Below, one piece after another: positions 18,613 to 29,151 of a stretch of DNA of 34,093 nt. This stretch comes from Thermoflexus hugenholtzii JAD2 (GTDB taxonomy: Bacteria; Chloroflexota; UBA11872; UBA12225). Within the stretch, counting starts at the first letter, position 1. The number at the start of each line of letters is the position of its first letter. The translations under genes and the position numbers were made by a program. The DNA lies in contig CAMDTO010000014.1 in the NCBI GenBank assembly GCA_945907765.1, positions 1 through 34,093 of the forward strand, read 5' to 3'. A model generated the notes under the pieces. The model was not told the DNA's origin. It ran no database searches and was given only the letters and a program-made list of their open reading frames with translations.

Positions 18613-19836
18613 CTACGTGGCAGGACGGATTGGCCTGTCTGGACCGGCTTCCGGCCAGGCAATCGCCGAAAGTGTCCCGTAAACGAGTGTATCAATGCCG
18701 AGCTTTGTTACGGACGGCGTAATTAGGTGAAAGGCTTGGGCAAGTGCGGACGCGCCAGAGCCACCGATTGCACCTGGTGCGCCCCGACCTCCGATGATCA
18801 TGGGTGCGATGACGGCCGCGACGGCGTCGACGAGGCCCGCATCAAAAAACGCACCATGGATCGTGGAGCCACCTTCAATCAGCATGCTCGTGACACCGCG
18901 GTCAGCGAGAAGAGCCAGGACGCCCTCCGGCTGAGGTCGTCCATTGTGTCCGCCGGGCACCGCAACGACCTCCGTTCCCGGGCTGGACAGTGCAGTGCGA
19001 CGGGATGCCCAGTCAGTGGTCCCGTCGTCGACCCCGAGAATGAGGGTGTGTCCGGGAAGCGCGCCATTCACGACCCGTGAGGTGGCCGGTGTGCGCAGAG
19101 ACGTATCCAGAATGACCCGAAGGGGATGGTTTGCTTCATCCCCATGGTCTAGCCGACGGGGACGGACGCCGGATATCATCGGATCCTGGGACGTCGTTCC
19201 GTTTCCATCAAGCCTTGTCGTAAGCGACGGGTCATCAGCAATGACTGTGCCAACCCCAACCAAGATGGCGTCCATGCGGTCTCGCACGCCGTGCGCCCAC
19301 CTGCGCGCCTCGGGACCGGTGATCCATTGGCTTTCGCCTGTGGCAGTCGCAATCCGTCCATCAAGACTGCACGCGAACTTGGCCACAACGAACGGAAGTC
19401 GATTGGTGACCCATCGTGCGAACCCCGCCATGATCGCCCGTGCTTCGGCACCGCCCTCGCCAACAATCACAGCGACACCTGCTTCGCGAAGACGGGCAAC
19501 TCCACGACCGGCAACGCGGGGGTTCGGGTCGAGCGTCGCGACGTGCACGCGCCGAATTCCCGAAGCGATGACTGCCTCGGTGCATGGTGGCGTGCGACCG
19601 TGGTGATTGCACGGTTCGAGCGTGACGTACATGGTTGAGCCGGGCGTGCCAGAGTTGGTAACGGAAGCGAGTGCGACCGGTTCGGCGTGGGACTGCCCGT
19701 ACGGTCGCGTTGCGCCCTGTCCGATGATGACGCCGTCGCGGACGATCACGGCCCCGACCGAAGGATTGGGACTGGTTCGACCGAGCGCACCCGCCGCCAA
19801 AGACAGGGCTCGTGCCATGAAAGGGCCGGTTATCAC
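18613..19836 (-). CDS. ribD: Bifunctional diaminohydroxyphosphoribosylaminopyrimidine deaminase / 5-amino-6-(5-phosphoribosylamino)uracil reductase
   Basis: SPNPSVGAVIVRDG, GQSHAEPVAL, YVTLEPCNHHGRTPPCTEAVI, RIATATGESQWITGPEARR. Start at 19836 (GTG) or 19818 (ATG). Confidence 0.96.
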   Translation of the reverse strand: MITGPFMARALSLAAGALGRTSPNPSVGAVIVRDGVIIGQGATRPYGQSHAEPVALASVTNSGTPGSTMYVTLEPCNHHGRTPPCTEAVIASGIRRVHVATLDPNPRVAGRGVARLREAGVAVIVGEGGAEARAIMAGFARWVTNRLPFVVAKFACSLDGRIATATGESQWITGPEARRWAHGVRDRMDAILVGVGTVIADDPSLTTRLDGNGTTSQDPMISGVRPRRLDHGDEANHPLRVILDTSLRTPATSRVVNGALPGHTLILGVDDGTTDWASRRTALSSPGTEVVAVPGGHNGRPQPEGVLALLADRGVTSMLIEGGSTIHGAFFDAGLVDAVAAVIAPMIIGGRGAPGAIGGSGASALAQAFHLITPSVTKLGIDTLVYGTLSAIAWPEAGPDRPIRPAT

Positions 19837-21101
19837 GGGGCCATGTCACCTTCCGGCCACGGTTCGAGGGTGGCCATCGTCTCGATGGTCTCGCTCCCAC
19901 GTGCGATGGTCAGGGTGACCCTGTCGCCGGGCCGGTAGGTACGGTCCAGGTACGCGCCGAAGGCGTCCATGGTCTCCACTGGTGCGCGGTCAACAGCCGT
20001 GATGACGTCACCCTTTCGGAGACCGGCCCTTGCGGCGGGACCGACACCGACAACCGATCCAATCGCGACGCCACGGGAGACGGTCACACCAAGTTCACGA
20101 GCGCCCGATGGCGTGACATCCTGCCCCGAAATGCCAAGCCACGCATGCCGGATGTGTTCTCCGGCAAGCAGGCGGTCGGCAAAGCGCTTGACCGATGATG
20201 AAGGCACGGCGTAGCCAATCCCTCCAAAGCCAGTCCGCCCGGCAGTGCGCTCGATGGCATTCGTAATCCCGATCACCTCGCCAGCAGCGTTGAGCAGCGC
20301 ACCACCCGAGTTGCCCGGGTTAAGGGTTGCGTCAGTCTGGATGATGTGTCGCATCGGCCGGTCGCCATCTCGAAGGGTGCGTCCAAGGCCGGAGATGACC
20401 CCGACGCTGATGCTCCGATCAAGGCCGATCGGGTTCCCTATGGCTATCGCCAACTCGCCCGGACGCAGTTCGTCTGAGTCACCAAGGGTCAGCGTTTGCA
20501 GGTTCGGTGGGGCATCTTCCAGTCTGAGGAACGCGATGTCGTCCTGAGGATCCCGGCCGAGCATTGTCGCTATGAGACGGGTGTGATCAAGCAAGGTCAC
20601 TTCGATGGACGTCGCATCGCGCACGACGTGGTAGTTGGTCAGAACGGTTCCGTTTGGCGAAATCAGCACGCCAGATCCGGAACCGCGGCGTTCACCCCGA
20701 ATGGTCGTGATTTCGACAATCGACGGCGACGCACGTTCGTAGATCCCAGTCACGAGTGCACGGTCGTACAGCGCGTACTTGCCTGGTGACAGTGGGGTTG
20801 GAATAGCACGAACCGGCATTGCCACACCGGCGCGGCGCAAGAACGTTGCCATTTGAGGTGGAACTTTCGCGTCGGTGGCCCACACCGCGGTGCTGCCGGC
20901 CCCGGCGCCAACCGAAAGAAGGAAGACGACGATCGCAAACCACACCAGACCGCTGAATGCAATCCGGGCAAAGCGTAGCGCGGATCCCGTCCGGGAGCGA
21001 CCCGGGGTATCCGCCGAATTTGCAAGGTCTGGAGCCTCTGCTATCGGGGTTATTGCCATTCGCGTTCCAACATAGTCTGCCATTGAACGGCATGGCCGCA
21101 A
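19833..21101 (-). CDS. Membrane-anchored trypsin-like serine protease with PDZ domain (HtrA/DegP-like)
   Basis: N-terminal TM; triad motifs LTNYHVVRDA, DPQDDIAFLRLED, LNPGNSGGALLN; PDZ GPAARAGLRKGDVITAVD. Overlaps ribD by 4 nt. Confidence 0.93.
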   Translation of the reverse strand: MRPCRSMADYVGTRMAITPIAEAPDLANSADTPGRSRTGSALRFARIAFSGLVWFAIVVFLLSVGAGAGSTAVWATDAKVPPQMATFLRRAGVAMPVRAIPTPLSPGKYALYDRALVTGIYERASPSIVEITTIRGERRGSGSGVLISPNGTVLTNYHVVRDATSIEVTLLDHTRLIATMLGRDPQDDIAFLRLEDAPPNLQTLTLGDSDELRPGELAIAIGNPIGLDRSISVGVISGLGRTLRDGDRPMRHIIQTDATLNPGNSGGALLNAAGEVIGITNAIERTAGRTGFGGIGYAVPSSSVKRFADRLLAGEHIRHAWLGISGQDVTPSGARELGVTVSRGVAIGSVVGVGPAARAGLRKGDVITAVDRAPVETMDAFGAYLDRTYRPGDRVTLTIARGSETIETMATLEPWPEGDMAP

Positions 21102-21196
21102 GTCTCTCCGAGCGTGGCTCTGGGCTAACGAGGCACGTCTCGTGCGAAACGCGCCGCATCAAAGGGTCTCACCTGGATCCGACGTACACTCGTCCC

Positions 21197-21814
21197 ATGC
21201 GCACAATCGCTCTCACTGGGCGCATCGGAAGCGGGAAATCCACGGTTGCGGCGGTCCTAGCCTCCCGGGGCGCGGCCGTCATTGATGCCGACCGGATTGT
21301 CCATGACCTCTACCGCGACGATGTCGAACTCCGCAACGCACTCGAGGATCGTTTCGGTCCGAATGTGATGGCACGCGACGGCGTCAACCGCGCCGCTCTT
21401 GGTGAAGTTGTGTTTGCCGATGTAGTCGCACGTCGCGAACTCGAGATGCTTGTCCATCCACGTGTGCATGCCCGACAGGATCTATTCGTTGACAGGTCAC
21501 GCGCATCAGGAGTGCCATTGGCTGTCATCGAAGCGGTCAAGATCGTCGAGAGCGGCGGATCAGACCGCTGTGATGAATTGTGGATTGTCGTAGCAGACGC
21601 CGAAATCGTTTTTGGCAGGCTCGAGGGTCGGGGAATGGGTCGCGAAGAGGCCACGCGACGCATGTCTTCGCAGGGAACCGCCGGGAAATGGATCGATCAC
21701 TTTGTTTCGGCATCAGCGCGCTTGGGCAAGGCAAGACCTGTCGTGGTGATCGATAACAGTTCTACGCTCGACTCAACCTCGGCCCAGATAGATCGGTTCA
21801 ACACGATCGGCTGA
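21197..21814 (+). CDS. coaE: Dephospho-CoA kinase
   Basis: MRTIALTGRIGSGKSTVAAVLASRGAAVIDADRIVHDLY; LVHPRVHARQ; IEAVKIVESG. ORF opens at 20957; ATG 21197 fits the family N-terminus. Confidence 0.93.
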   Translation: MRTIALTGRIGSGKSTVAAVLASRGAAVIDADRIVHDLYRDDVELRNALEDRFGPNVMARDGVNRAALGEVVFADVVARRELEMLVHPRVHARQDLFVDRSRASGVPLAVIEAVKIVESGGSDRCDELWIVVADAEIVFGRLEGRGMGREEATRRMSSQGTAGKWIDHFVSASARLGKARPVVVIDNSSTLDSTSAQIDRFNTIG

Positions 21815-21835
21815 CCGGTGGGGCCGAACCCGTGA

Positions 21836-22732
21836 CTACCAGGAAATCGATGACCGTCTTGCGAGAAGCGGTTCCAGTAACTCTGCCGTCACTGCGGGTA
21901 CGCCAATCTCGCCGCTTCCGGCCTTCAATCCCGGGCCATGGAAGTCACTCCCACCCGTAATGACAAGCCCGTGGGTCGTAGCAATCGTGCAAAGTTGCTC
22001 TACCTGACGGGGAGAGTAGTCGCCGTAGACACATTCCATGCCACCCAGGCCAGCCTCTATCAGTGAAGGCAGTTGCCGTTCAAAGTCCGGAAAATAGCTT
22101 GGGTGAGCCAGAACCGCCACACCTCCAGCCCGGCGGATCGTGTCGATGACGTCGTTTGGTTTGACACGGTCGTAATGGACGTCGCCGGCCATCCCGTTTC
22201 CGAGCAACGTGGCGAAGGCGTCGTCGCGGCTCGCAACTGCGCCGATCGCGACCAAGGCGTCCGCAACATGTGGACGCCCGACTGCCCCGCCCTCGGCGAT
22301 ATTCGCCCGCTTTGCGATGTCGTCCCACCAGAGTTGGGGAACTGTCCCGGAGCCTCGTCGTCGGAGTTCAGCATTGACGCGTCTGACGATTTCCTGACCA
22401 CGTTCGATGCGTGCGGACCGGCGGGTCTCAAGCCAACTCGTAAATGCCTGGTCATCGACACGCACGTGGTACCCGAGAATATGGCAGTCACCTACTGGAG
22501 CGTCGGCACTCAGTTCAACGCCCGTCAGTACCTCGACACCAAGGGTGTTTCCGGTGGCTTGGGCTTCAGGAACGCCGCCAATACTGTCGTGATCAGTGAT
22601 CGATATTGTCCGCAACCCGATCGCCGCGGCCCGTACCACGATCGCGTGCGGTGAAAGAGTTCCGTCCGACGCCGTCGAATGGAGGTGGAGATCAATCTGC
22701 CCGAAAGGACGTCCTTGGCTACCTTCCGTCAC
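21836..22732 (-). CDS. PHP-domain phosphoesterase, YciV/TrpH (RNase AM)-like
   Basis: [69 protein letters not shown]. Overlaps rny by 4 nt. Confidence 0.88.
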   Translation of the reverse strand: MTEGSQGRPFGQIDLHLHSTASDGTLSPHAIVVRAAAIGLRTISITDHDSIGGVPEAQATGNTLGVEVLTGVELSADAPVGDCHILGYHVRVDDQAFTSWLETRRSARIERGQEIVRRVNAELRRRGSGTVPQLWWDDIAKRANIAEGGAVGRPHVADALVAIGAVASRDDAFATLLGNGMAGDVHYDRVKPNDVIDTIRRAGGVAVLAHPSYFPDFERQLPSLIEAGLGGMECVYGDYSPRQVEQLCTIATTHGLVITGGSDFHGPGLKAGSGEIGVPAVTAELLEPLLARRSSISW

Positions 22733-24312
22733 CGCGCGTAGTCCACGACGCGGGTCTCGCGGATCACAGTCACCTTGATTTGACCAGGGAAATCCATGGT
22801 CTCTTCGATCCGTTTCACGATGTCACGACTGAGCGACCAAGCCTCATCCTCGTTCACCTGATCAGGTTTTACAAGGATGCGAACCTCCCGCCCAGCTTGA
22901 AGCGCGTAGGCCTTGTCGACCCCCGCGAAACTGCTCGCCACCCCTTCAAGCGCTTCAAGACGCTTGATGTAGTTGTCGACGGTCTCGCGGCGCGCGCCGG
23001 GCCGGGATGCCGAAATCGCGTCCGCGGCGGCAACCAGAAATGCTTCAACCGTCTGTGGGTCCACTTCAAAATGATGGGCCTGTATGGCATGGACGACCCG
23101 GGGTGGCACGGCGTATTTCCGGGCGAAGTCCGCTCCAATGAGGGCGTGAGGCCCTTCGATCTCGTGATCGAGCGCCTTGCCAATGTCATGCAGCAATCCG
23201 GCCCGCCGGCATACGGCTATGTCCGCACCAACCTCGGCCGCCATCGCTCCCGCCAGGAAACTGACTTCCAGTGAGTGCTGCAACTGGTTCTGTCCGTAAG
23301 AAGACCGGAACTTCAGGCGACCAAGCAGCTTGACAAGCTCCACATTGAGGCCGGGGACGCCTGCCTCATAGGCGGCGCGCTCGCCATCGTCTTTCATTTG
23401 TTGCTCGACCTCGGTCTTGGACTTTGCTACCAGCTCCTCGATCCGAGTGGGATGGATGCGTCCGTCTGAGAGCAGCTTGACCAGCGAAACCCGCGCAATT
23501 TCGCGCCGGATGGGATCGAATGACGACAGGATGACCGTCTCAGGCGTGTCATCAATGATCAGGTCCACTCCAGTCGCCGCCTCGAGCGCGCGAATGTTCC
23601 GACCTTCCTTGCCGATGATGCGTCCCTTCATTTCCTCACTAGGAATGGAGACTGATGTCTGGGTCAACTCAATCGAGGTGTCGGAGGCACAACGTTGTAT
23701 CGCCTGGGCGACAATCCACCGGGCACGGCGTGCGGCCTCCTCCTTCGTCTGCTGCTCAATTTCCCGGATCCGCTGCGTAGCTTCCTCGCGTGCCGAGCCC
23801 TCGATACGCGCGACAAGTTCAGCGCGAGCGGCTTCTTCGGTCAGATTGCTGATCCGTTCAAGTTCGCGCACTTGCGACGCGCGAAGTACCTCAGCCTCGG
23901 CCGTTTTTTGTTCCGCCAACTGCTCCTTGACGACCTGGGTTCGCTCGCGCTTTTCGAACTGTTCGACTTTTCTCTCGAGATGTTCCTCGCGCGTTGCCAT
24001 TCGCTGTTCGCGCTTCTGGATCTCCGCCTGCCGCTCACGAGCATGGCGTTCGGCCTCGGCCTTGTGCAGGACCGACTCTTCCTTCGCCTCCAGGATCAGT
24101 TCCTTGGCGCGTGATCTGGCTTCCTCCAGAAGCCGGTCTGCTTCCTCGGAGGCACCACGCAGCACCCGCTCGACATCTGCCTCGCGGTGGGAACTGGCTC
24201 CACGTACTTGCTGACGCGGGGTTCGGGCACTCAAGACAGCGTACGCGGCACCCATCAGGATCACCGCGACAATGACAATTGGAAGAAGCAAAGATAAAAT
24301 GGGGCTATCCAT
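22729..24312 (-). CDS. rny: Ribonuclease Y
   Basis: N-terminal TM, long coiled coil, KH domain [31 protein letters not shown] domain [29 protein letters not shown]. Confidence 0.97.
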   Translation of the reverse strand: MDSPILSLLLPIVIVAVILMGAAYAVLSARTPRQQVRGASSHREADVERVLRGASEEADRLLEEARSRAKELILEAKEESVLHKAEAERHARERQAEIQKREQRMATREEHLERKVEQFEKRERTQVVKEQLAEQKTAEAEVLRASQVRELERISNLTEEAARAELVARIEGSAREEATQRIREIEQQTKEEAARRARWIVAQAIQRCASDTSIELTQTSVSIPSEEMKGRIIGKEGRNIRALEAATGVDLIIDDTPETVILSSFDPIRREIARVSLVKLLSDGRIHPTRIEELVAKSKTEVEQQMKDDGERAAYEAGVPGLNVELVKLLGRLKFRSSYGQNQLQHSLEVSFLAGAMAAEVGADIAVCRRAGLLHDIGKALDHEIEGPHALIGADFARKYAVPPRVVHAIQAHHFEVDPQTVEAFLVAAADAISASRPGARRETVDNYIKRLEALEGVASSFAGVDKAYALQAGREVRILVKPDQVNEDEAWSLSRDIVKRIEETMDFPGQIKVTVIRETRVVDYAR

Positions 24313-24437
24313 ACGAACCTCCCCCCTGAAGCTTCAATGGTACGTCACGACCACCATGGAGTGATGCTGGTCGCGCACTCTGGTGTTCGTGCCACCATTC
24401 CAAGCCGCTACCATCCCGGGGCATCGGAGGCGCGTTC

Positions 24438-25124
24438 GTGATCTCGGACTTTCACACTCACAGTTTCTTCTCGGACGGTGTTCTCCTCCCTTCGGAACTC
24501 ATCCGTCGGTCCGTTGTCGCTGGATATGGGGTGATCGCGATTACCGATCACGCCGGTCCTGGGAACCTCGAGGAGGTGATTGGGCAGTTGGCACGTGAGT
24601 GCGCGGCAGCCCGGACCCATTGGCCAATCGTGGCACTTCCAGGTGTTGAACTCACGCATGTGCCCCCCGGTTCGATTGCATTGTTGGCGCGGCGCGCAAG
24701 AGCGGCGGGGGCGGCGGTCGTGATAGTCCATGGCGAGACCATTGCTGAACCTGTCGAGCCGGGAACCAACAGTGCGGCGATTGACGCTGAGGACGTGGAT
24801 ATCCTGGCCCATCCCGGGCTCATCACCCCTGAAGAGGCTTCGCGCGCTGCTCAACGTGGGTGCTTCATTGAGGTTTCAGCTCGGAAGAGCCACGCCTACG
24901 CGAATGGGCATGTCGTTACGGTAGTACGCGGCGTCGGGGGAAAGTTGCTCCTGAATAGTGATTGCCACGAGCCTGGGGATTTGCTCTCGTCACGGTTCCA
25001 ACGCCTCGTGCTTCTTGGTGCAGGTATCCCGGAAATCGATCATGCGACGATCCTGAATGACAATCCGCGCGAATTGCTTGCGCGTGTCCTGCCACGTTTG
25101 AAGGAAACCATCGCGGGGACTTGA
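24438..25124 (+). CDS. PHP-domain protein (histidinol-phosphatase-like)
   Basis: ISDFHTHSFFSDGVLLPSELIRRS, ITDHAGPGN, LPGVELTHVPPG, VDILAHPGLI, LNSDCHEPGD. Confidence 0.82.
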   Translation: MISDFHTHSFFSDGVLLPSELIRRSVVAGYGVIAITDHAGPGNLEEVIGQLARECAAARTHWPIVALPGVELTHVPPGSIALLARRARAAGAAVVIVHGETIAEPVEPGTNSAAIDAEDVDILAHPGLITPEEASRAAQRGCFIEVSARKSHAYANGHVVTVVRGVGGKLLLNSDCHEPGDLLSSRFQRLVLLGAGIPEIDHATILNDNPRELLARVLPRLKETIAGT

Positions 25125-25256
25125 GCTCCCCAACCCGGGGCTCTGCCTCCGCGAACGGGCTCAGGGTGTGCCGGATACCTTGTAGTCTTGGAAAAGAGAG
25201 TTCCGTGCATGGCCAATACAGACCTTTGACGGATGCCATCACCGGACAACATATTC

Positions 25257-27869
25257 ATGAGTGAACCAACTGATCAAGCCGCTATTCGACCGCTGGCACG
25301 GAAGCGTGCGATTCGGGCCGCTACAGATACTTCCCAACTGGCTGCCGAAGTCCCGGGCGAGGGGGTACCGGTGCGCCCCAAACCACGGGCTCGTCGGCCT
25401 CGGTCAATTCAAGTCGTTGAGATTGCCGTGCTTCCCGTTCGTGACTTGGTCCTGTTTCCGCATATGGTATCCCCGCTGCCGGTAGGGCGTCCACGGTCAC
25501 TCAGGGCGATCGAGTACTCGCTTAGCCATGGTCACACCGTTTGCATTGTTGCCCAGCGGAACCCTGACCTAGATGATGTCGACCTCGACGACTTGCACGT
25601 CATAGGCACTGAGGCGCTCATTGGACGCGTGCTGAAACTTCCGAATGGAAACTCCTCTGTCCTGGTTCAGGGACAACGGCGCCTCCGGTTGCTTGAAACC
25701 GTCCATACCGAACCATTCATGCTGATCCGTGCGGTTGTCACCGAGGAGCCTCCCCCGAGCATCGGAGATCATAGCGAGCAAGTGAAACGCGTCGTCGATT
25801 TGCTCGACAAGTGTGCGAAGTTGAGCAAGAACCTCGCTGAGGACACGGTCGTTGCGGCGATGAATGTCGACGATCCCGGCCGATTGGCAGACATGGTCGC
25901 CTCGACGGTGAACCTTGAACTTGCCCAGCGACAAGCAACTCTGGAGATGCTCGATCCGGTAGCGAGACTGTCACACGTCGAGACAATCCTGGAGCGAGAG
26001 TTCCGTCTCCTGGAGTTGGAGCGTGAGATCCATCAGCAGGCGCAGCACGAAGTTGACGTCACCCAACGGGAGTTTTTCCTGCGGGAACAACTCAAGGTGT
26101 TGCAGCGGGAACTTGGCGACCTGGACGCGGGAAACCGCGACCATGACGAACTACGGACGAAGATTTCAGGCGCGTCCATGCCCGTGGTCGTGGCCGAGCG
26201 AGCCAACCGGGAGCTTGACCGCTTACAGATGATGCCGTCAGCGTCTCCTGAAGTCGGTGTGATCCGCACATATCTCGATTGGCTCATTGCCCTGCCATGG
26301 TCGGCGCGCACCGATGACCTTCTCTCGATTACGAACGCTGCGCGAGTCCTTGACGAACATCATTACGGGTTGCCGAAAGTCAAGGAGCGCATCTTGGAAT
26401 ACCTAGCGGTACGCAAACTAAGCTCACGGATGCGCACACCGCTGCTGTGTTTTGTCGGGCCACCCGGTGTGGGCAAGACGAGTCTTGGAAGAAGCATCGC
26501 CACTGCACTCGGTCGCAAGTTTGTGCGGGTCAGTCTGGGTGGCATCCGTGACGAAGCTGAATTGCGTGGTCATCGCCGGACGTACATCGGTGCCTTGCCG
26601 GGCCGGATCATTCAGGGGATGCGCCAGGCGGGCACAGTGAACCCAGTCTTCGTCCTCGACGAGATTGACAAACTTGGCATGGATTTCCGTGGGGATCCCT
26701 CGAGTGCGTTGCTGGAGATCCTTGATCCCGAGCAAAACGTCAACTTCTCCGACCACTATCTAGAGGTTCCATACGACCTCTCCCAAGTGATTTTTATCGC
26801 CACCGCAAACCAGTTGGACACCGTCCCCTCTCCGTTGCGTGACCGAATGGAGGTGATCGACCTCCCAGGGTATACGGAAGAGGAGAAGTTGCACATCGCC
26901 CGCAACTTCCTGGTTGGTCGGCAGCGGTCGGAGCATGGTCTTACTGAAAAGCACGTGAATTTCAGTGATGCGGCGTTACGCCGTGTCATTCGGGAGTACA
27001 CGCGTGAGGCCGGGGTGCGGAACCTTGAGCGCGAGCTCGCGACGATTTGCCGGAAGATGGCACGTAAGGTCGCTGATCTCCTGCCTCCGCCAGACCCGGT
27101 TGCGGTTTCGACTGACGGTGTAACTGGGACAGACGCGCCTGGTGTCCCCGTTGCGGTTCAAGTTGCTGCGGTTGAAGAAAATTCTGTCGCGGCAGGCGGT
27201 GATGCGGTCTCGGGTCGTCCAACGACCGTTACGCCGGCGGTGATCCGAGCGCATTTGGGTCCCCGCCGGTTCAGCCACACGGCCGCGTCGGCGGCCGATG
27301 AGATTGGGGTTGCGACCGGACTTTCATGGTCGTCGGTCGGTGGGGATATCACCACCGTCGAAGTGACCTTGATGGAGGGTAAAGGCCGCCTCGTCCTGAC
27401 TGGCCAACTTGGTGACGTCATGCGCGAATCGGCCCAGGCGGCGCTTTCCTACACCCGTAGCCAGGCTTCGGCCTTGAACCTCTCCGCGGATTTCCACGAA
27501 CGGACGGATATCCATATTCACGTTCCCGCAGGTGCCACCCCGAAGGACGGACCGTCAGCTGGAATAACGATTGCAACCGCACTCGTATCTGCGGCCACCC
27601 GACGCCCGGCTCGCCGCGATGTTGCGATGACCGGCGAGATCACACTCCGCGGGCGTGTGTTGCCGATAGGTGGCGTCAAGGAGAAGGCGCTCGCCGCTCA
27701 TCGTGCGGGCGTTCGAACCTTGATCCTGCCTGAGAGGAACCGTCGCGACATCATCGACATCCCTGCAGACGTACAGCGCGATCTCACGTTCGTGTTTGTT
27801 GAACAGATGGATGCCGTCTTGTCGGTAGCCCTGACGCCCCTGCGAACGCCGGATGTGCCACCGGTCTGA
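25257..27869 (+). CDS. lon: ATP-dependent protease Lon
   Basis: Lon N-domain [26 protein letters not shown]+ [17 protein letters not shown]; catalytic Ser [17 protein letters not shown] and Lys [11 protein letters not shown]. Confidence 0.97.
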   Translation: MSEPTDQAAIRPLARKRAIRAATDTSQLAAEVPGEGVPVRPKPRARRPRSIQVVEIAVLPVRDLVLFPHMVSPLPVGRPRSLRAIEYSLSHGHTVCIVAQRNPDLDDVDLDDLHVIGTEALIGRVLKLPNGNSSVLVQGQRRLRLLETVHTEPFMLIRAVVTEEPPPSIGDHSEQVKRVVDLLDKCAKLSKNLAEDTVVAAMNVDDPGRLADMVASTVNLELAQRQATLEMLDPVARLSHVETILEREFRLLELEREIHQQAQHEVDVTQREFFLREQLKVLQRELGDLDAGNRDHDELRTKISGASMPVVVAERANRELDRLQMMPSASPEVGVIRTYLDWLIALPWSARTDDLLSITNAARVLDEHHYGLPKVKERILEYLAVRKLSSRMRTPLLCFVGPPGVGKTSLGRSIATALGRKFVRVSLGGIRDEAELRGHRRTYIGALPGRIIQGMRQAGTVNPVFVLDEIDKLGMDFRGDPSSALLEILDPEQNVNFSDHYLEVPYDLSQVIFIATANQLDTVPSPLRDRMEVIDLPGYTEEEKLHIARNFLVGRQRSEHGLTEKHVNFSDAALRRVIREYTREAGVRNLERELATICRKMARKVADLLPPPDPVAVSTDGVTGTDAPGVPVAVQVAAVEENSVAAGGDAVSGRPTTVTPAVIRAHLGPRRFSHTAASAADEIGVATGLSWSSVGGDITTVEVTLMEGKGRLVLTGQLGDVMRESAQAALSYTRSQASALNLSADFHERTDIHIHVPAGATPKDGPSAGITIATALVSAATRRPARRDVAMTGEITLRGRVLPIGGVKEKALAAHRAGVRTLILPERNRRDIIDIPADVQRDLTFVFVEQMDAVLSVALTPLRTPDVPPV

Positions 27870-27870
27870 T

Positions 27871-27901
27871 CGAACCAAGTGACACGCGTGCATCTGGTTC
27901 G
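27871..27901. other. Inverted repeat immediately downstream of lon
   Basis: CGAACCA (27871-27877) / TGGTTCG (27895-27901), 17-nt loop containing ACGCGT; no T-tract. Confidence 0.4.
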
Positions 27902-27927
27902 CCCGTTCATGAGTCGTGGGCGTACCA

Positions 27928-29100
27928 ATGGCTGGCGGCGTGAATAAATCGGTTCACGATCGCCGTGTGACACGACGCGCCGTGATTGGGATCACAGTGA
28001 CCTTGCCCGTGCTGGGTGCATGCGTGGCCGACACCGTTGCGGTTCCGTCGTTACCGGCGCCATCGCGCGCAGTCCAGAACACCGAGGGAAACCCTTGGGG
28101 AACAAACACCTTCCTCCATAAGGAAGTCGAGGCGTGGAAGCGCGAACAGACCCTTTCGATGATAGAGGCCGCAGGGTTCACCTGGATCAAGCAGCAGTTT
28201 CCGTGGGAGGAGATTGAGCAACCACGGAAGGGTCAGTTCTTCGACGTCAAGTACGTACAGGGCACGTGGGAGAAGTTTGACGAACTCGTCCGCTTGGCAG
28301 GTCTGTCGGGTCTCAAGATGATTGCGCGGGTAGACCGTCCACCCGCCTGGGCAAGACTGGACAAGACCCGCCCGCAAGGACCACCCGACAACCTGAATGA
28401 CTTTGGCGACTTCTTGTTCTTGCTCGCATCCCGGTACAAGGGTCGTGTCAATCACTTCCAGGTTTGGAATGAACCGAACTTGGGCGAGGAGTGGACGGGT
28501 AAGCCTGACCCAGTTGGATACACGTCCATGCTAAAGGTGGCATACCGACGCATCAAGGAGGCCAATCCTCAGGCGTCCGTGCTTGCCGCACCCCTTGCCA
28601 TGAATGTGGAGCTTGGTCCGATCCATCTGAATGAAATGGATTTCCTTGATCAGATGTACCTGGCAGGCGCCAAGGGAACGTTCGACATCCTGTGCGCGAA
28701 CGCCTATGGCATGGACCGGACCCCGGCCGACCCACCCTCCCGGCAGATCCTGAACTTCCGCCGTGTCGAGCTCTTGCGTGCAGTGATGGAAAAGCATGGC
28801 GATAGCGCAACGGCGGTCTGGTTTAACGAATATGGCTGGAATGCAAGCCCAAAGGACATGCCCCGCGAGGAACTCATCTGGCAACGGGTAACCGACCGTC
28901 AGCAGGCGGATTGGACCGTTGAAGGCGTGGACTATGCCCGTCGAAACTGGCCTTGGGCCGGCGTTTTCTGCACCTGGTACTTTCGTCAAGTTGGGGATAT
29001 TTCCCCCTCAAAATCGGAGTACTACTTCCGTCTCGTCGACCCGGACTTCACGCCTCGGCCTGTCTACCACGCAATCAAGGCAGTGGCTGGGCGAAAGTGA
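27928..29100 (+). CDS. Glycoside hydrolase, clan GH-A / cellulase-like, Tat/lipoprotein-type signal
   Basis: RRVTRRAVIGITVTLPVLGAC signal; FQVWNEPNLGEEW (acid/base Glu) and AVWFNEYGWNASP (nucleophile Glu). ORF opens with GTG at 27916. Confidence 0.83.
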   Translation: MAGGVNKSVHDRRVTRRAVIGITVTLPVLGACVADTVAVPSLPAPSRAVQNTEGNPWGTNTFLHKEVEAWKREQTLSMIEAAGFTWIKQQFPWEEIEQPRKGQFFDVKYVQGTWEKFDELVRLAGLSGLKMIARVDRPPAWARLDKTRPQGPPDNLNDFGDFLFLLASRYKGRVNHFQVWNEPNLGEEWTGKPDPVGYTSMLKVAYRRIKEANPQASVLAAPLAMNVELGPIHLNEMDFLDQMYLAGAKGTFDILCANAYGMDRTPADPPSRQILNFRRVELLRAVMEKHGDSATAVWFNEYGWNASPKDMPREELIWQRVTDRQQADWTVEGVDYARRNWPWAGVFCTWYFRQVGDISPSKSEYYFRLVDPDFTPRPVYHAIKAVAGRK

Positions 29101-29151
29101 TCCGGTGATCTCCCCAGACCACGTCGCGGACGGCGCACATCGTTCCCTCTC

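Noticed and set aside
21133-21145. GCACG-TCT-CGTGC hairpin between the HtrA-like gene and coaE
   Set aside because: Short 5-bp stem with no further regulatory context.
25123-25143. GAGCTCCCCAACCCGGGGCTC hairpin as a terminator or HspR/HAIR-type operator upstream of lon
   Set aside because: No T-tract follows and it does not match CTTGAGT-N7-ACTCAAG; at most a generic GC-rich stem.
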